Shown: positions 17,190 through 25,981, counted from the first letter of the stretch. The stretch: 64,000 bases of DNA from Bdellovibrio sp. CG22_combo_CG10-13_8_21_14_all_39_27 (GCA_002786715.1 PCTW01000070.1:1-64000), one strand, 5' to 3'. Notes: generated from the letters alone by a model not told the origin. Program-made: numbers and translations.

Positions 17190-18467
17190 ATGTCTTTACC
17201 AAGAAAAGTATGTGTCATCGATGGAAGTAGAATCCCTTTTTGCCGTTCGGGTGGAAAATATTTGGGCGTGACTAATCAAGAGTTGATGAGCACTGCTTTA
17301 AAAGGACTGGTAGAAAAACTTAATCTCAAAGGAAAAGTTTTAGGAGAAGTGAGTTTAGGTGCTGTCGTTAAACATACTGCCGATTTTAACTTGGCCAGAG
17401 AATCTTCTCTCGATGCAGGATTAGCTTTTGAAACGCCGGCTTATGACCTTCAAAGAGCGTGTGGAACTGGACTTGAAGCTGCTATCAATGTCGCTAACAA
17501 AATTGCCATGGGACAAATAGAATGTGGAATCGCTGGTGGATGTGACACGAATTCTGAAGTTCCTATCGAGTTTAAAAAAGCATTTTCAGATCGCTTAATG
17601 AAAATGAATTATGCCAAAACAACTCTTGATAAAGTTAAAGCCCTCGCGGGACTAGTGCCGTCAGACTTATTGCCAAAAATTCCTGGAGTCAGAGAGCCAA
17701 GAACCGGTCTTTCCATGGGAGAGAGTTGTGAGTTGATGGCGAAAGAATGGAAACTTACTCAAAAAGATCAAGATGAACTTGCGATGATAAGTCACAAAAA
17801 TGCTGAGAAAGCTTATCTTGATAATTTCTATAGCGACTTGGTCATTCCCTTCAAAGGAATAACAAAAGACAATAACGTGAGAGGGGATTCTTCAATTGAA
17901 AAACTTTCAAAATTGAAACCAGCTTTTGATCGCACTAGTGGTCAGGGTACAATGACTGCTGGAAACTCGACTCCATTAACCGATGGTGCATCGGCCGTCT
18001 TTTTATGTTCTGAAGAATACGCCCAGAAGAATGGATTAAAAGTTAAAGCTTATCTTACTCATGGGCAGGCTGCCGCAGTTAATTTTGTAAGTGGTGAAGG
18101 ACTTTTGATGGCCCCAGCTTATGCTGTTCCCGTGATGCTCGATCGTGCAGGTCTTAAACTTCAAGATTTTGATTTCTACGAAATTCACGAGGCTTTTGCC
18201 GCCCAAGTTCTATGTACATTGAAAGCTTGGGAGAGTGAAGATTTCTGCCGCAATAAATTGAAGAGAGCAGAAGCACTAGGAAGTATCGATCGTTCAAAAA
18301 TGAATATAAAAGGTGGATCTCTTGCCCTTGGACATCCTTTTGCCGCGACCGGAGGCAGAATTGTTGCTTCCCTTGCGAAAATGATTGACGAGAATCAAGG
18401 CGGAAGAGGACTGATTTCTATTTGTACTGCTGGAGGTATGGGTGTTACAGCTATTCTCGAAAAATAA
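17190..18467 (+). CDS. acetyl-CoA C-acyltransferase (thiolase, FadI-like)
   Basis: Thiolases cleave 3-ketoacyl-CoA in beta-oxidation or condense acetyl-CoA. The acyl-accepting Cys91 sits in QRACGTGLEA; the C-terminal pieces EIHEAFAAQ, GGSLALGHPFAATGGR and CTAGGMG carry the catalytic His and Cys. The 425-residue length and extended loops around residues 140-180 resemble FadI rather than the shorter PhaA/AtoB. No hydroxyacyl-CoA dehydrogenase partner lies next to it, so it is not part of a local fad operon. Strong ribosome site and promoter upstream. The last 26 bases overlap the FecR-domain gene. Confidence 0.9.
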   Translation: MSLPRKVCVIDGSRIPFCRSGGKYLGVTNQELMSTALKGLVEKLNLKGKVLGEVSLGAVVKHTADFNLARESSLDAGLAFETPAYDLQRACGTGLEAAINVANKIAMGQIECGIAGGCDTNSEVPIEFKKAFSDRLMKMNYAKTTLDKVKALAGLVPSDLLPKIPGVREPRTGLSMGESCELMAKEWKLTQKDQDELAMISHKNAEKAYLDNFYSDLVIPFKGITKDNNVRGDSSIEKLSKLKPAFDRTSGQGTMTAGNSTPLTDGASAVFLCSEEYAQKNGLKVKAYLTHGQAAAVNFVSGEGLLMAPAYAVPVMLDRAGLKLQDFDFYEIHEAFAAQVLCTLKAWESEDFCRNKLKRAEALGSIDRSKMNIKGGSLALGHPFAATGGRIVASLAKMIDENQGGRGLISICTAGGMGVTAILEK

Positions 18468-19413
18468 ATTAATTCTCATTTTTACTTTTCTCTTTATGGG
18501 TCAAGCATTTGGGCAAGAATTGGCAACGGCCATTTATGTTCGTGGGGCGGTAGCTTATATCCATCATGAAGTAGAAGGATTGCTCCAGCAGGGCCAAAAA
18601 GTGGAAGCTGGAGATGAAATCATTACGGGAAAGAGTGATCTGGTTATATTAAGTTATGTGAATAACTCAAAAATCAAAATTGATCCAGACTCTCATATTA
18701 TTGTTGAAGATTTAGAGCCAGCAGAATCAGGTCAAAGATTGTCTCTCTTTGTTAAGCTAGGGAGTTTGATGATTCAGTTTTTCAACCCTAAGAAAAATCA
18801 TCAGCTTCAAGTCAGAACGAAAAATGCTTCTTTGGGAGTGAGAGGGACGAAATTTCTTTTAGGAATTGATGAAACTGATCAAAACGTACATGTCTCCGTT
18901 GACGAAGGTCGTGTCGCGATGATGAGTACCGAGGATGATGATCACGAGATAATCGCAGCTGGAGAAAGTCTTGTCATGGAAGAGGGAAGAAGGTTGACAA
19001 AACCTTATGCTTCTCAGTGGATTCGAAAGTTGAACTGGTCTATGAATAATGATGTTTCAGGTTTTAAGAACAAAGAAATTCGAGCTCAGCGAAGAGACGA
19101 ATTCTTAAAGCGTCGCCCTCAACTTCTTAACCGTCGAGTACAAAAAATTGAGCCTCTCTTAAAAGCAAGATTTCGTTGGACAGAAGTGCATGGTTTCAAA
19201 GGGCTTCCCAAGAAAGAAGCATTGAAGAAATTTGCGAAAAAAGGTGTGATTGGTAAGAATATTATCGATGATCAAAATAAACAGCGATTAAAACAAAGAT
19301 TAAAAAAACGACTCAAAGATCGTAAAGAAGTACCGATTGTCGATGAGCCTATTAAACTTCCCGAGCCCATCAAGCCACCGCCGACAACGAGGCCACCTGA
19401 GTCGAATGATTAA
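18442..19413 (+). CDS. secreted FecR-domain protein
   Basis: Starts at GTG 18442 inside the thiolase gene; GGAGG lies six bases upstream, which supports the unusual start. Residues 1-24 form a signal peptide. Residues 30-175 contain a FecR-type domain: AGDEIITGKSDLVILSY, KLGSLMIQF, ASLGVRGTKFLLGI and VSVDEGRVAM. In such periplasmic or surface proteins the domain is usually a beta-roll scaffold, here without a sigma-factor/anti-sigma context. The C-terminus is very basic and then Pro-rich. Four-base convergent overlap with the next gene. Function unknown. Confidence 0.78.
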   Translation: MLQLFSKNKLILIFTFLFMGQAFGQELATAIYVRGAVAYIHHEVEGLLQQGQKVEAGDEIITGKSDLVILSYVNNSKIKIDPDSHIIVEDLEPAESGQRLSLFVKLGSLMIQFFNPKKNHQLQVRTKNASLGVRGTKFLLGIDETDQNVHVSVDEGRVAMMSTEDDDHEIIAAGESLVMEEGRRLTKPYASQWIRKLNWSMNNDVSGFKNKEIRAQRRDEFLKRRPQLLNRRVQKIEPLLKARFRWTEVHGFKGLPKKEALKKFAKKGVIGKNIIDDQNKQRLKQRLKKRLKDRKEVPIVDEPIKLPEPIKPPPTTRPPESND

Positions 19414-19952
19414 TTTGTACTTAATAGTTGCATGAGTTGAACTTTTGATTGAGTAAAGAGCTCTTTTAAGTAGCCCATTTTAAATTTATCATATTCACCG
19501 GGTGAAACGATAACTGAACTCATCATACTGGACTTATAATTTTGACCATTCGTCAGAATTTTTGAATCGTCGTGATCTCTTCCTAAACGACAATGACCTA
19601 ATTCGTGAAAAAGAAGGGATTCTCGATAAGTGTCACTCGCCGCGTTCCACCACGTTTCTCTTATGATTATTTCTTTTTGACCATTTTGATAAGTAAAACA
19701 GACTCCTTGATAGTCAGGGTCTTCCGTATCTCCAAAATTGACAGGAACATCACCGACTGAAAATTGCGGGTCGCCAGTTTCTGCCTTTGCAACTTGCTCG
19801 AAACTTGCGACATATGAGGAAAAGACAGCATTGGATGTGTTATTCACTCTGACGGCTTGAGACTTCTTTTTATTGTCAGCACCAAAAGGCAATCCACACG
19901 AACTTAAGGTCGTGAGAGTGAGTACAAATAGAAGTATCAAAGATTTCGACAT
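19410..19952 (-). CDS. lipoprotein with zincin-like HExxH motif
   Basis: A 180-residue lipoprotein: the signal peptide ends in a lipobox with Cys19. Near the C-terminus His116-Glu117-x-x-His120 is followed by Gly124 and His127, giving HExxHxxxGxxH, one residue longer than the metzincin consensus HExxHxxGxxH. A Met-Met pair about 20 residues later could be the Met-turn. This suggests a small outer-membrane-anchored zinc peptidase, though the spacing is unusual and activity is unproven. AGGAG lies six bases before the ATG. Convergent with the FecR gene. Confidence 0.6.
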   Translation of the reverse strand: MSKSLILLFVLTLTTLSSCGLPFGADNKKKSQAVRVNNTSNAVFSSYVASFEQVAKAETGDPQFSVGDVPVNFGDTEDPDYQGVCFTYQNGQKEIIIRETWWNAASDTYRESLLFHELGHCRLGRDHDDSKILTNGQNYKSSMMSSVIVSPGEYDKFKMGYLKELFTQSKVQLMQLLSTN

Positions 19953-20025
19953 TCAGGTCTCCTAACTAGACCAGTGCATCTTTGATGCCGAAAATCTCTT
20001 CATTAAATCAACAAGTTAATCGTCA

Positions 20026-20052
20026 CAAACTGTCATCTTTTTAGACAGTGTG
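20026..20052. promoter_or_regulatory. bulged inverted repeat upstream of the phosphatase gene
   Basis: CAC-AA-ACTGTC (from 20024) and GACAGT-GTG (20044-20052) form nine pairs with a two-base bulge around a nine-base spacer. It lies 40 bases before the phosphatase ATG and 75 bases from the divergent lipoprotein gene. Possible operator or RNA hairpin. Confidence 0.25.
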
Positions 20053-20091
20053 TAATTGTTTCTTCTATTCTTTATCGTTAAGATAGTTTCT

Positions 20092-20751
20092 ATGCAAAGA
20101 ACAATCGTGATCGGTGATGTCCATGGATGTATAGAGGAGCTTGAAGAACTACTTCAAAAGCTTCAATTAAAACAAGATGATAAAATCATTTTTGTGGGAG
20201 ATCTTATTAATAAAGGACCCCACACAAAACGAGTCTTAGAAAAAGCAGAGGCTTTAAATGCCATCGTTTTACTGGGCAATCATGAGCTTGGCTTCTTGAA
20301 GTATCTAGAAAATAAGCGCTCTCCTCGGCATACTCAGTTTGAAGAAGTCATTTCGGATCTTGGTGCAGATCTTCCAAAGTGGAGAGCTTGGATGAGAGGA
20401 CTTCCCACTTTTTATGAGACAGATGATTTTTTAGTTGTGCACGCAGGGGTAATTCCAGGTGTTGCAGTCAAAGATATTCCTCCATCAATTATTACTCGAG
20501 TCAGAACTTGGGATGGGGAAGGACTCGATATGAACAATAACAAAGATCCTGCATGGTACGATTTCTATGCGGCAGACAAATTGATCGTTTATGGTCACTG
20601 GGCGAATCAGGGTCTTTTTGTGAGAGAAAATACAATCGGCTTAGATTCGGGTTGTGTTTGGGGAGGAGCTCTCTCGGCCGTCATCCTTCCTGAAAGAACC
20701 ATCATTCAGGTTAAGGCCAAAAGAGCATACCGCGATTTTGATCTTGAATAA
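20092..20751 (+). CDS. metallophosphoesterase, ApaH/PrpE-like
   Basis: A PPP-type phosphatase of 219 residues. Metal-binding motifs are GDVHG (residues 8-12), VGDLINKGP, LGNHELGF, VVHAGVIPG and a later VYGHWA. This is the arrangement of symmetrical diadenosine-tetraphosphate hydrolases and serine/threonine phosphatases. Substrate could be Ap4A or phosphoprotein. I start at ATG 20092; the longer reading from a TTG at 20056 has a hydrophobic leader but no ribosome site. The stop is directly next to the stop of the convergent gene. Confidence 0.82.
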   Translation: MQRTIVIGDVHGCIEELEELLQKLQLKQDDKIIFVGDLINKGPHTKRVLEKAEALNAIVLLGNHELGFLKYLENKRSPRHTQFEEVISDLGADLPKWRAWMRGLPTFYETDDFLVVHAGVIPGVAVKDIPPSIITRVRTWDGEGLDMNNNKDPAWYDFYAADKLIVYGHWANQGLFVRENTIGLDSGCVWGGALSAVILPERTIIQVKAKRAYRDFDLE

Positions 20752-21561
20752 TTAAAGTTGAATGACGATCAAATCACCATTCACTGAAATATTTTTTATA
20801 TTGGACTTTGCAAGTTGGCTTAAAAGTTTTGATTTAATGCCAAAAATTCCGGCTTTCGCACTAATGAGTTTGAGCTGAACTTGATTATTAACTTGATCAA
20901 TAACAACTGTTCCGGTGGCCTTCACTTTCCAATTAAAGAGGTACTTCGCTTCAAAGCTCAAAAGAAAAGCATTTCTTGAAATAACCATCTGAACATCGTT
21001 AAGTTTATCGATACCTTTTTCAATTCCAATGGCCTTCGAAACACTGCTGACCGAGTTCTTATCTAGCCTTAGAGTTGGTAATGAGAAAAATCCTTGTTCT
21101 TGGCAAGGAATGAGCCAATGCAAGTCGAGACCGCCTCCAGCACGATCGAAGCGACGACAAGAAATGAGGAGTTGATCAAAAGTTTGAACTCCATCACCTA
21201 TGGCCGCAGAGAGGTGATCAGCTTTAAAGGCGAGGACTTCACCTGGTAGAAAATGTCCTGCAGCCGATACGACTTCAACATTATCAAGAGATGATAGAAC
21301 TCCTTGTCCTTCAATCGGCAGTGCTGCTTTAATTCCTTCTTTATTAGCAGAGAATTGCTTTTCATCTCTTCTCAACTCCAAGAGTTCTTCATTCAAAGTA
21401 ATTTGAATACTATCGCCTTTATAATAAAGAAGAGAGGCTTCAAGACTTCCTGTATCACGAGAAAAATAAGCATTGAGTTTTTCAAATTGAATTTCGGTCG
21501 CACTGGCACTCGAGAGAGTGAGTAAAAGTCCAGTGGCGAAGGGCGCGATTAGTCGCTTCAT
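20752..21561 (-). CDS. secreted protein of unknown function
   Basis: A 269-residue protein with signal peptide (cleavage near ASA) and GGAGG eight bases before the ATG. The mature sequence is mostly beta-strand-forming, with two Cys (in ISCRRF and LIPCQEQ) likely paired. The last 80 residues alternate hydrophobic and polar positions (KVKATGTVVID, VQLKLISAKAG) in a way that recalls lipid-binding DUF2993-like domains, but I cannot assign a family. Located between convergent phosphatase and a divergent TGase-like gene; the upstream gap carries CCGATA/TATCGG arms. Confidence 0.6.
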   Translation of the reverse strand: MKRLIAPFATGLLLTLSSASATEIQFEKLNAYFSRDTGSLEASLLYYKGDSIQITLNEELLELRRDEKQFSANKEGIKAALPIEGQGVLSSLDNVEVVSAAGHFLPGEVLAFKADHLSAAIGDGVQTFDQLLISCRRFDRAGGGLDLHWLIPCQEQGFFSLPTLRLDKNSVSSVSKAIGIEKGIDKLNDVQMVISRNAFLLSFEAKYLFNWKVKATGTVVIDQVNNQVQLKLISAKAGIFGIKSKLLSQLAKSNIKNISVNGDLIVIQL

Positions 21562-21762
21562 TGCAGGTTCCTCCGATAGTGTTTAATTTCTTATCGGTGG
21601 TTGAGGCTATATGGCGCAAAGCAAAGCCTTTGGTTTTGTAATGACCGGCAAATGCTTCCCTTATTATTCCTGATCAGAATCATCTTATTCTCTGAATTAG
21701 CTCGCTTCAGCTTGTGACTATTAATTGATAGGTTCGTTCATACAATATTTATAGAGGTCTTC

Positions 21763-23211
21763 ATGTCTCGCTATACACTTTTGCTTTTGAGTTTTGCTTT
21801 CATTTTTTCAGCTCACGCTGAGCAAGCTTTTAGCGATTGGCTACAGAATCCCAAGGCATTTGCCAAAGCGCTACCGGTTCATCAAGGTGCAGACGCTAAT
21901 TTCAATGAAGTTTCTGTTTACCAAAAACAAAGTTGGCGCAACCTTCAATTTTTACCCTACTCAAGTAACAAAGCTGGCCTTGGAGCAAATGAAGATGCTG
22001 GATACTTGCTCGAGCTCAATAAGCTTGTGACCAATCCAGAAGAAATGGAAATTCAAAAGTTAACCAAAGGTGCTTCTGCTCTGCAACCTTGGTCAGATGA
22101 CTATTGGCCAATCTATGCAGGTATTTTAGGCAAACGTTATGCCGATCCAATGTTCGCATACAAAGATAATTGGCAAGAAAACTATCGCTACATTTTAGAT
22201 GTTTCTGCAAATCATATTGTCGAAGAAGGAAATAGTGAAAAGATTAAATTTCTTTCGCCTTCCGAAAAATATGACTTACTCGTTGGAGACAAGTCTTTGG
22301 GATTAACTAACCAGTCTTGGCAAGTCGGAAAACCTTACTGGGATCGATATGGTGAAGTTGAAACGTGGATGGGAATTTGTCATGGCTGGGCCCCTGCTTC
22401 ATTCAAGGAAAAGCGCGTCCATCAAAAAGTCGAAGTGCTTGCAGCCGATCAGAAAACAAAACTCATTTTTTATCCGGCAGATATTAAAGGGCTCTTCTCT
22501 TTAATGTGGGCCAATGCTCGCTATGAGCAAAGATTTATTGGGACTCGATGTAATTCTCAAGATCCTGAAGAAGATGAAAATGGTCGCACGACTTCACCAG
22601 AATGTTTTGATAATAATCCCGCTTCATGGCACTTAACAGTTGTGAATGGCATGGGGATTGAAAAGAGAAGTTTTGTCTTCGATGCCACATATGACTATCA
22701 AGTATGGAATCAACCCATGGCCAGTTACGAGTATTGGCATTTCAATCCAATGACAAAAACGGAAAAGCTCTCATTTAAAGATTCAGTGGTCGATCTTAAA
22801 ACTTGGAATGACGATCCTTATAAAAAGTATCGCTCTCCAAAGGCCCGTTATATTTCAGGTGTCGAAATGAGAGTGGATTATTCAGTAGAAGTAGAGCCTG
22901 AAGCTCTGGATTTTGAAGATTCAAATCATGATCGCATTGTCAGTGTCTATTATTTGTATGATTTAGAACTTGATGAAAAGTATCAGGTAGTTGGTGGGGA
23001 ATGGTATCAGAATGCCCATCCAGATTTCATTTGGACACCAAAATTAGAGAGTTTTGCGGAAAGTCCTTATGATCAGTACATATCTGGCGTATGGTCAACG
23101 ACTGAAACTATTCCTGCTAGCTGGCAAAAAGCTGCTCAAGCAAGTTCGCGTCGGGGAATACCTTTGCGAAAAATTTTGGTACCTTTGTTGCAGCGCTCTG
23201 CGAATCCTTAG
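21763..23211 (+). CDS. secreted transglutaminase-elicitor-like protein
   Basis: A 482-residue exported protein (signal peptide ending SAHA). Motifs match the transglutaminase elicitor family first known from Phytophthora GP42: Cys206 in GICHGWAPAS, His290 in ASWHLTVVNGMG and Asp307 in VFDATYD, which would form the Cys-His-Asp triad of a protein cross-linking enzyme. Bacterial homologues are uncharacterised. Secretion suggests a role in cross-linking envelope or host/prey proteins. GAGG lies six bases before the ATG. The 201-base gap upstream has no strong promoter that I can see. Confidence 0.75.
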   Translation: MSRYTLLLLSFAFIFSAHAEQAFSDWLQNPKAFAKALPVHQGADANFNEVSVYQKQSWRNLQFLPYSSNKAGLGANEDAGYLLELNKLVTNPEEMEIQKLTKGASALQPWSDDYWPIYAGILGKRYADPMFAYKDNWQENYRYILDVSANHIVEEGNSEKIKFLSPSEKYDLLVGDKSLGLTNQSWQVGKPYWDRYGEVETWMGICHGWAPASFKEKRVHQKVEVLAADQKTKLIFYPADIKGLFSLMWANARYEQRFIGTRCNSQDPEEDENGRTTSPECFDNNPASWHLTVVNGMGIEKRSFVFDATYDYQVWNQPMASYEYWHFNPMTKTEKLSFKDSVVDLKTWNDDPYKKYRSPKARYISGVEMRVDYSVEVEPEALDFEDSNHDRIVSVYYLYDLELDEKYQVVGGEWYQNAHPDFIWTPKLESFAESPYDQYISGVWSTTETIPASWQKAAQASSRRGIPLRKILVPLLQRSANP

Positions 23212-23227
23212 GATGCTTTATTTCTTA

Positions 23228-23267
23228 GTTTAGGTTTGACCTAAACAATGTTAGGCTAGGGCTAACA
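23228..23267. promoter_or_regulatory. tandem palindromic operator sites upstream of a response regulator
   Basis: Two adjacent inverted repeats: GTTTAGGT-TTG-ACCTAAAC (23228-23246, 8-base perfect arms) and TGTTAG-N7-CTAACA (23249-23267). Both share the core TTAGG-N-CTAA, and their centres are 21 bases apart, two helical turns. This is the layout of a double operator bound cooperatively on one DNA face. Confidence 0.5.
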
Positions 23268-23289
23268 CTTCAATTAGTAGAGTAGAAAA

Positions 23290-23652
23290 ATGTATAAAAA
23301 ACAAACCATTTTGTGCGTTGATGATGAAAAAGATATCCTTGAGCTTTTCAAAGATCAGTTTGAAGAAAGCGGATTTAATGTTCTCGAAGCAACAAATGGC
23401 AAAGAGGCCTTTAAAATTTTTCAATCCGAAAACATTGATTGCATCTTATCTGATATTCGTATGCCAGGTGGCGATGGCGTGGAGCTTGTAAAGAGCGTAA
23501 AGCAAACGGGAAGTGCTATTCCTATTTTTTTAGTGACTGGCTTTTCCGATTATACGGCAGAAGAATTGATGGGACTTGGAATCAACGCTGTCATTTTTAA
23601 ACCCTTCGATCTTGAAGAAGTGGTTACGATGGTTGCCTCTACTGTTCAATAA
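23290..23652 (+). CDS. single-domain response regulator (CheY-like)
   Basis: A 120-residue stand-alone receiver: VDDE at 10-13, phosphoacceptor Asp55 in ILSDIRMPGGDG, Thr in VTGF and Lys in FKPFD. All catalytic residues are intact. With no output domain it should act by protein contact, as a chemotaxis-type or phosphorelay intermediate. No kinase is adjacent. The paired palindromes 40 bases upstream suggest controlled transcription. Seven-base convergent overlap with the TrmB-like gene. Confidence 0.9.
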   Translation: MYKKQTILCVDDEKDILELFKDQFEESGFNVLEATNGKEAFKIFQSENIDCILSDIRMPGGDGVELVKSVKQTGSAIPIFLVTGFSDYTAEELMGLGINAVIFKPFDLEEVVTMVASTVQ

Positions 23653-24257
23653 TTTTTTTTAAGAATAATTTCAGTACAAGTTTCTCCTCTTTGAAGGTAT
23701 TTCTTTTCAAAGTGTGTTCTTGCTAATTCTACTCTTTCATTTTTTACAAGTTCAAGCTTCCAAAAATGCAAGGCGTATTCCATAACTTCTTCAATGTAAA
23801 AGATCTCATTGGAAGCGAAAATCAACTGACCATTCTTTTTTAAACATGAAAGTAATTGTTTCATGAAAGGCATACATATCCATCTTTTGGCCCGGTCCTT
23901 GGGATTAGGATTTGGATACAAAAGAAAAATTCGGTCGAGACATTCTTCATTTAAATGTGTTGTCACCCATGAGATTGCATTAGCGTGGATAGGAAGAAGG
24001 TTCAACAGCTGATGCTTTTCAAATCGTCGTTCAAATTTTTTGAACTTTTCCGCTGTATGTTCTATCGCAATGAGCCTTCGATCGGGATTGTTTTGTGCGT
24101 AGGTGATGGGATGCCAACCAACGCCACAACCAATTTCTAAATCTATAGGAGTGCTTATATTCTCAATAAAGTGCCGTTCGCTTTCTGATAAGGGAGCGAG
24201 TTGTGGTACCGCACTTTTGTCAAAGGGTCTGACATTTATTTCTTTTGGATTGAGCAT
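23646..24257 (-). CDS. trmB: tRNA (guanine-N7-)-methyltransferase, TrmB-like
   Basis: A Rossmann methyltransferase of 203 residues. The SAM motif LEIGCGVGWHP is followed by IAIEHTAEKFKKF and a LNLLPIHANA stretch. The TrmB signature is present in altered form: YPNPNPKDRAKRW instead of FPDPWPKKRHHKRR, and ARTHFEKKYLQRGETC instead of TxFExxxxxxG. TrmB makes m7G46 in tRNA. The assignment is likely but the substitutions in the tRNA-binding motif mean that another substrate is possible. Divergent from the DMT transporter gene, only 23 bases between starts. Confidence 0.72.
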   Translation of the reverse strand: MLNPKEINVRPFDKSAVPQLAPLSESERHFIENISTPIDLEIGCGVGWHPITYAQNNPDRRLIAIEHTAEKFKKFERRFEKHQLLNLLPIHANAISWVTTHLNEECLDRIFLLYPNPNPKDRAKRWICMPFMKQLLSCLKKNGQLIFASNEIFYIEEVMEYALHFWKLELVKNERVELARTHFEKKYLQRGETCTEIILKKNY

Positions 24258-24280
24258 TATTCTTTGATACTCTGACTGTT

Positions 24281-25168
24281 ATGGACGCGCAACAATTACC
24301 GGTCATCTTTTTTGCTTTAGGAGCTAATCTTAGCTTTGCGCTTGGTTCTCAGGTCTTTACTCATTACTCTAGGGCCGTAAACCCAGCTTGGATGAATGCC
24401 GTTAAGGCCATCGTTGCTCTGGTTTGTTTCATTCTTATCAATCTCTTTTTTGTTCCTCAGGTTTCGACCTCTGTAGTGACGATCTTAGTCTTAGGGATTT
24501 CTGGTTTTATTGGGCTCGGTTTTGGAGATATTTTTCTATTGAGGTCATTTGCAGAACTCGGTCCGGGCCGAACACTAATGCTCTTTAGTTTTCAGCCACT
24601 CATTTTAGGATTCTTCTCCTATTTCTTATTTGATCAAGGAGTTGATACTCGAAAATTTTGGGCCATTCTCTTTTTTGTCCTCTGCGTTTTTCTTTTTTCA
24701 TTTGAGAGTTTTCAAAAGTCTCGCAAATGGCAAATGGCTCCGATCATGTTGGCCTTTTCGGGAATTCTTCTTGATGCGTGTGGGGTTCTCATGAGTCGTT
24801 GGTCTTTTAACTCCACCCCAGAATTAGGAAGTCTTCAAGGCAATCTCTATCGTACCTTTGGCGCTGTTTTATTTTATTTAATCTTAGGGATGAAAGGGCG
24901 TTTTCAGTTGAGAAATTTATGGAAGGCAAGAAGCACTAAAGATAAAGGCTATCTCATTATAGGATCTTTCTTGGGAACTTTTCTTTCTCTCTCTCTTTAT
25001 CTCAATGCAATTCGATTAGGCCATCTTGCTACTATTTCAGGACTCTCAATAACAGGCGTTCTCTTCTCTTCTTTGTTTGAATGCTTGATTGAAAAGAAAT
25101 GGCCATCACGCTATTTTATGACTGCCTTTTGTGCCTTCTTGATTGGGATGAAATTTCTACTTTTCTAA
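24281..25168 (+). CDS. DMT-family (EamA) transporter
   Basis: A 295-residue membrane protein with ten predicted helices in two five-helix halves, each an EamA repeat. The first half contains the motif FGDIFLLRSFAELGPGRTLML, the second LSLYLNAIRLGHLATISGLS. Such transporters export amino acids, metabolites or drugs; the substrate is not evident. Start ATG 24281 gives a clean N-terminal helix. It converges on grxB, two bases between stops. Confidence 0.85.
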   Translation: MDAQQLPVIFFALGANLSFALGSQVFTHYSRAVNPAWMNAVKAIVALVCFILINLFFVPQVSTSVVTILVLGISGFIGLGFGDIFLLRSFAELGPGRTLMLFSFQPLILGFFSYFLFDQGVDTRKFWAILFFVLCVFLFSFESFQKSRKWQMAPIMLAFSGILLDACGVLMSRWSFNSTPELGSLQGNLYRTFGAVLFYLILGMKGRFQLRNLWKARSTKDKGYLIIGSFLGTFLSLSLYLNAIRLGHLATISGLSITGVLFSSLFECLIEKKWPSRYFMTAFCAFLIGMKFLLF

Positions 25169-25170
25169 GC

Positions 25171-25812
25171 TTAGCGCCAAAAGTCTTCATGATAATTAAA
25201 ATGAGTTCGCTTTTTTACATCTTGAAGATAGTCGTGAATTTGTGATGGGAACTGATATTCGGGGAATATATAAAGACCCCATAAATGAGCTGCAACCATA
25301 ATATCGGCAATTGAAAATTCACTACCACAATAATAGGGCGACAGATGCGAGCTAAGCTCTTCCATTAAAGGGGGGAGTTGTTTCAGAAATTCATCTTTTC
25401 TTAGGGCCAAGAGATTAAAGGGACCGCGCTTTTTGGACTTTTTATTTTCAAAGTAGCTCCGCGATTCTGAGTCAAATTCTGGTGTCCAAACCCAATAAGG
25501 CATACAGAGATTGTGCACCGGTGAGGCCACTCTATCTAAAAAGGACTCTAATCCATCGGCCTTGGGAGCAATGAGATCAAATCTAAGTACTTGCTTTTCA
25601 TCAATTCGCTTTAAAATGTCCAAACTCTCATTCATGGCCACTCCCATCTCATCGACCATTATGGGGAGCATTTTTACGCCAGTTAAATGAAGAGGAGTTT
25701 GCTCGTCATTGTAGGGAAGAACGTGGGATTCAAATGGAATTCCTAATAGGCCAAAACCCATACGCACGCGAATACAATAGGGACAATGAACGTAGTGATA
25801 GAGTTTTTTCAT
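25171..25812 (-). CDS. grxB: glutaredoxin 2
   Basis: A 213-residue GST-fold glutaredoxin. The N-terminal thioredoxin-like domain has YHYVHCPYCIRVRMGFGLLGIP with the CPYC active site (Cys10, Cys13) and the cis-Pro in MLPIM, then an SLDIL helix. Residues 85-213 form the helical GST-type C-terminal domain. This follows the architecture of E. coli GrxB. It reduces disulphides and glutathione mixed disulphides in the cytoplasm using glutathione. Confidence 0.88.
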   Translation of the reverse strand: MKKLYHYVHCPYCIRVRMGFGLLGIPFESHVLPYNDEQTPLHLTGVKMLPIMVDEMGVAMNESLDILKRIDEKQVLRFDLIAPKADGLESFLDRVASPVHNLCMPYWVWTPEFDSESRSYFENKKSKKRGPFNLLALRKDEFLKQLPPLMEELSSHLSPYYCGSEFSIADIMVAAHLWGLYIFPEYQFPSQIHDYLQDVKKRTHFNYHEDFWR

Positions 25813-25927
25813 GCCCTATTTTAGCTGATGATACGGTCAATGACATTGTGCGCAGTGTTTGATGTTGTCAGAATAGAAACATCTAAATGACGAAAATTAT
25901 TCACTTGTAATCTTTTCACACCCACCT

Positions 25928-25944
25928 CTCAAATTAGATTTGAG
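25928..25944. promoter_or_regulatory. perfect inverted repeat upstream of a secreted-protein gene
   Basis: CTCAAAT-TAG-ATTTGAG: seven-base perfect arms with three-base centre, 37 bases before the ATG of the gene at 25982. No T-run follows, so an operator is more likely than a terminator. Confidence 0.35.
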
Positions 25945-25981
25945 CTTGATAGAGTAGCCCACCTTGTTAAGGAGGGGAGTT

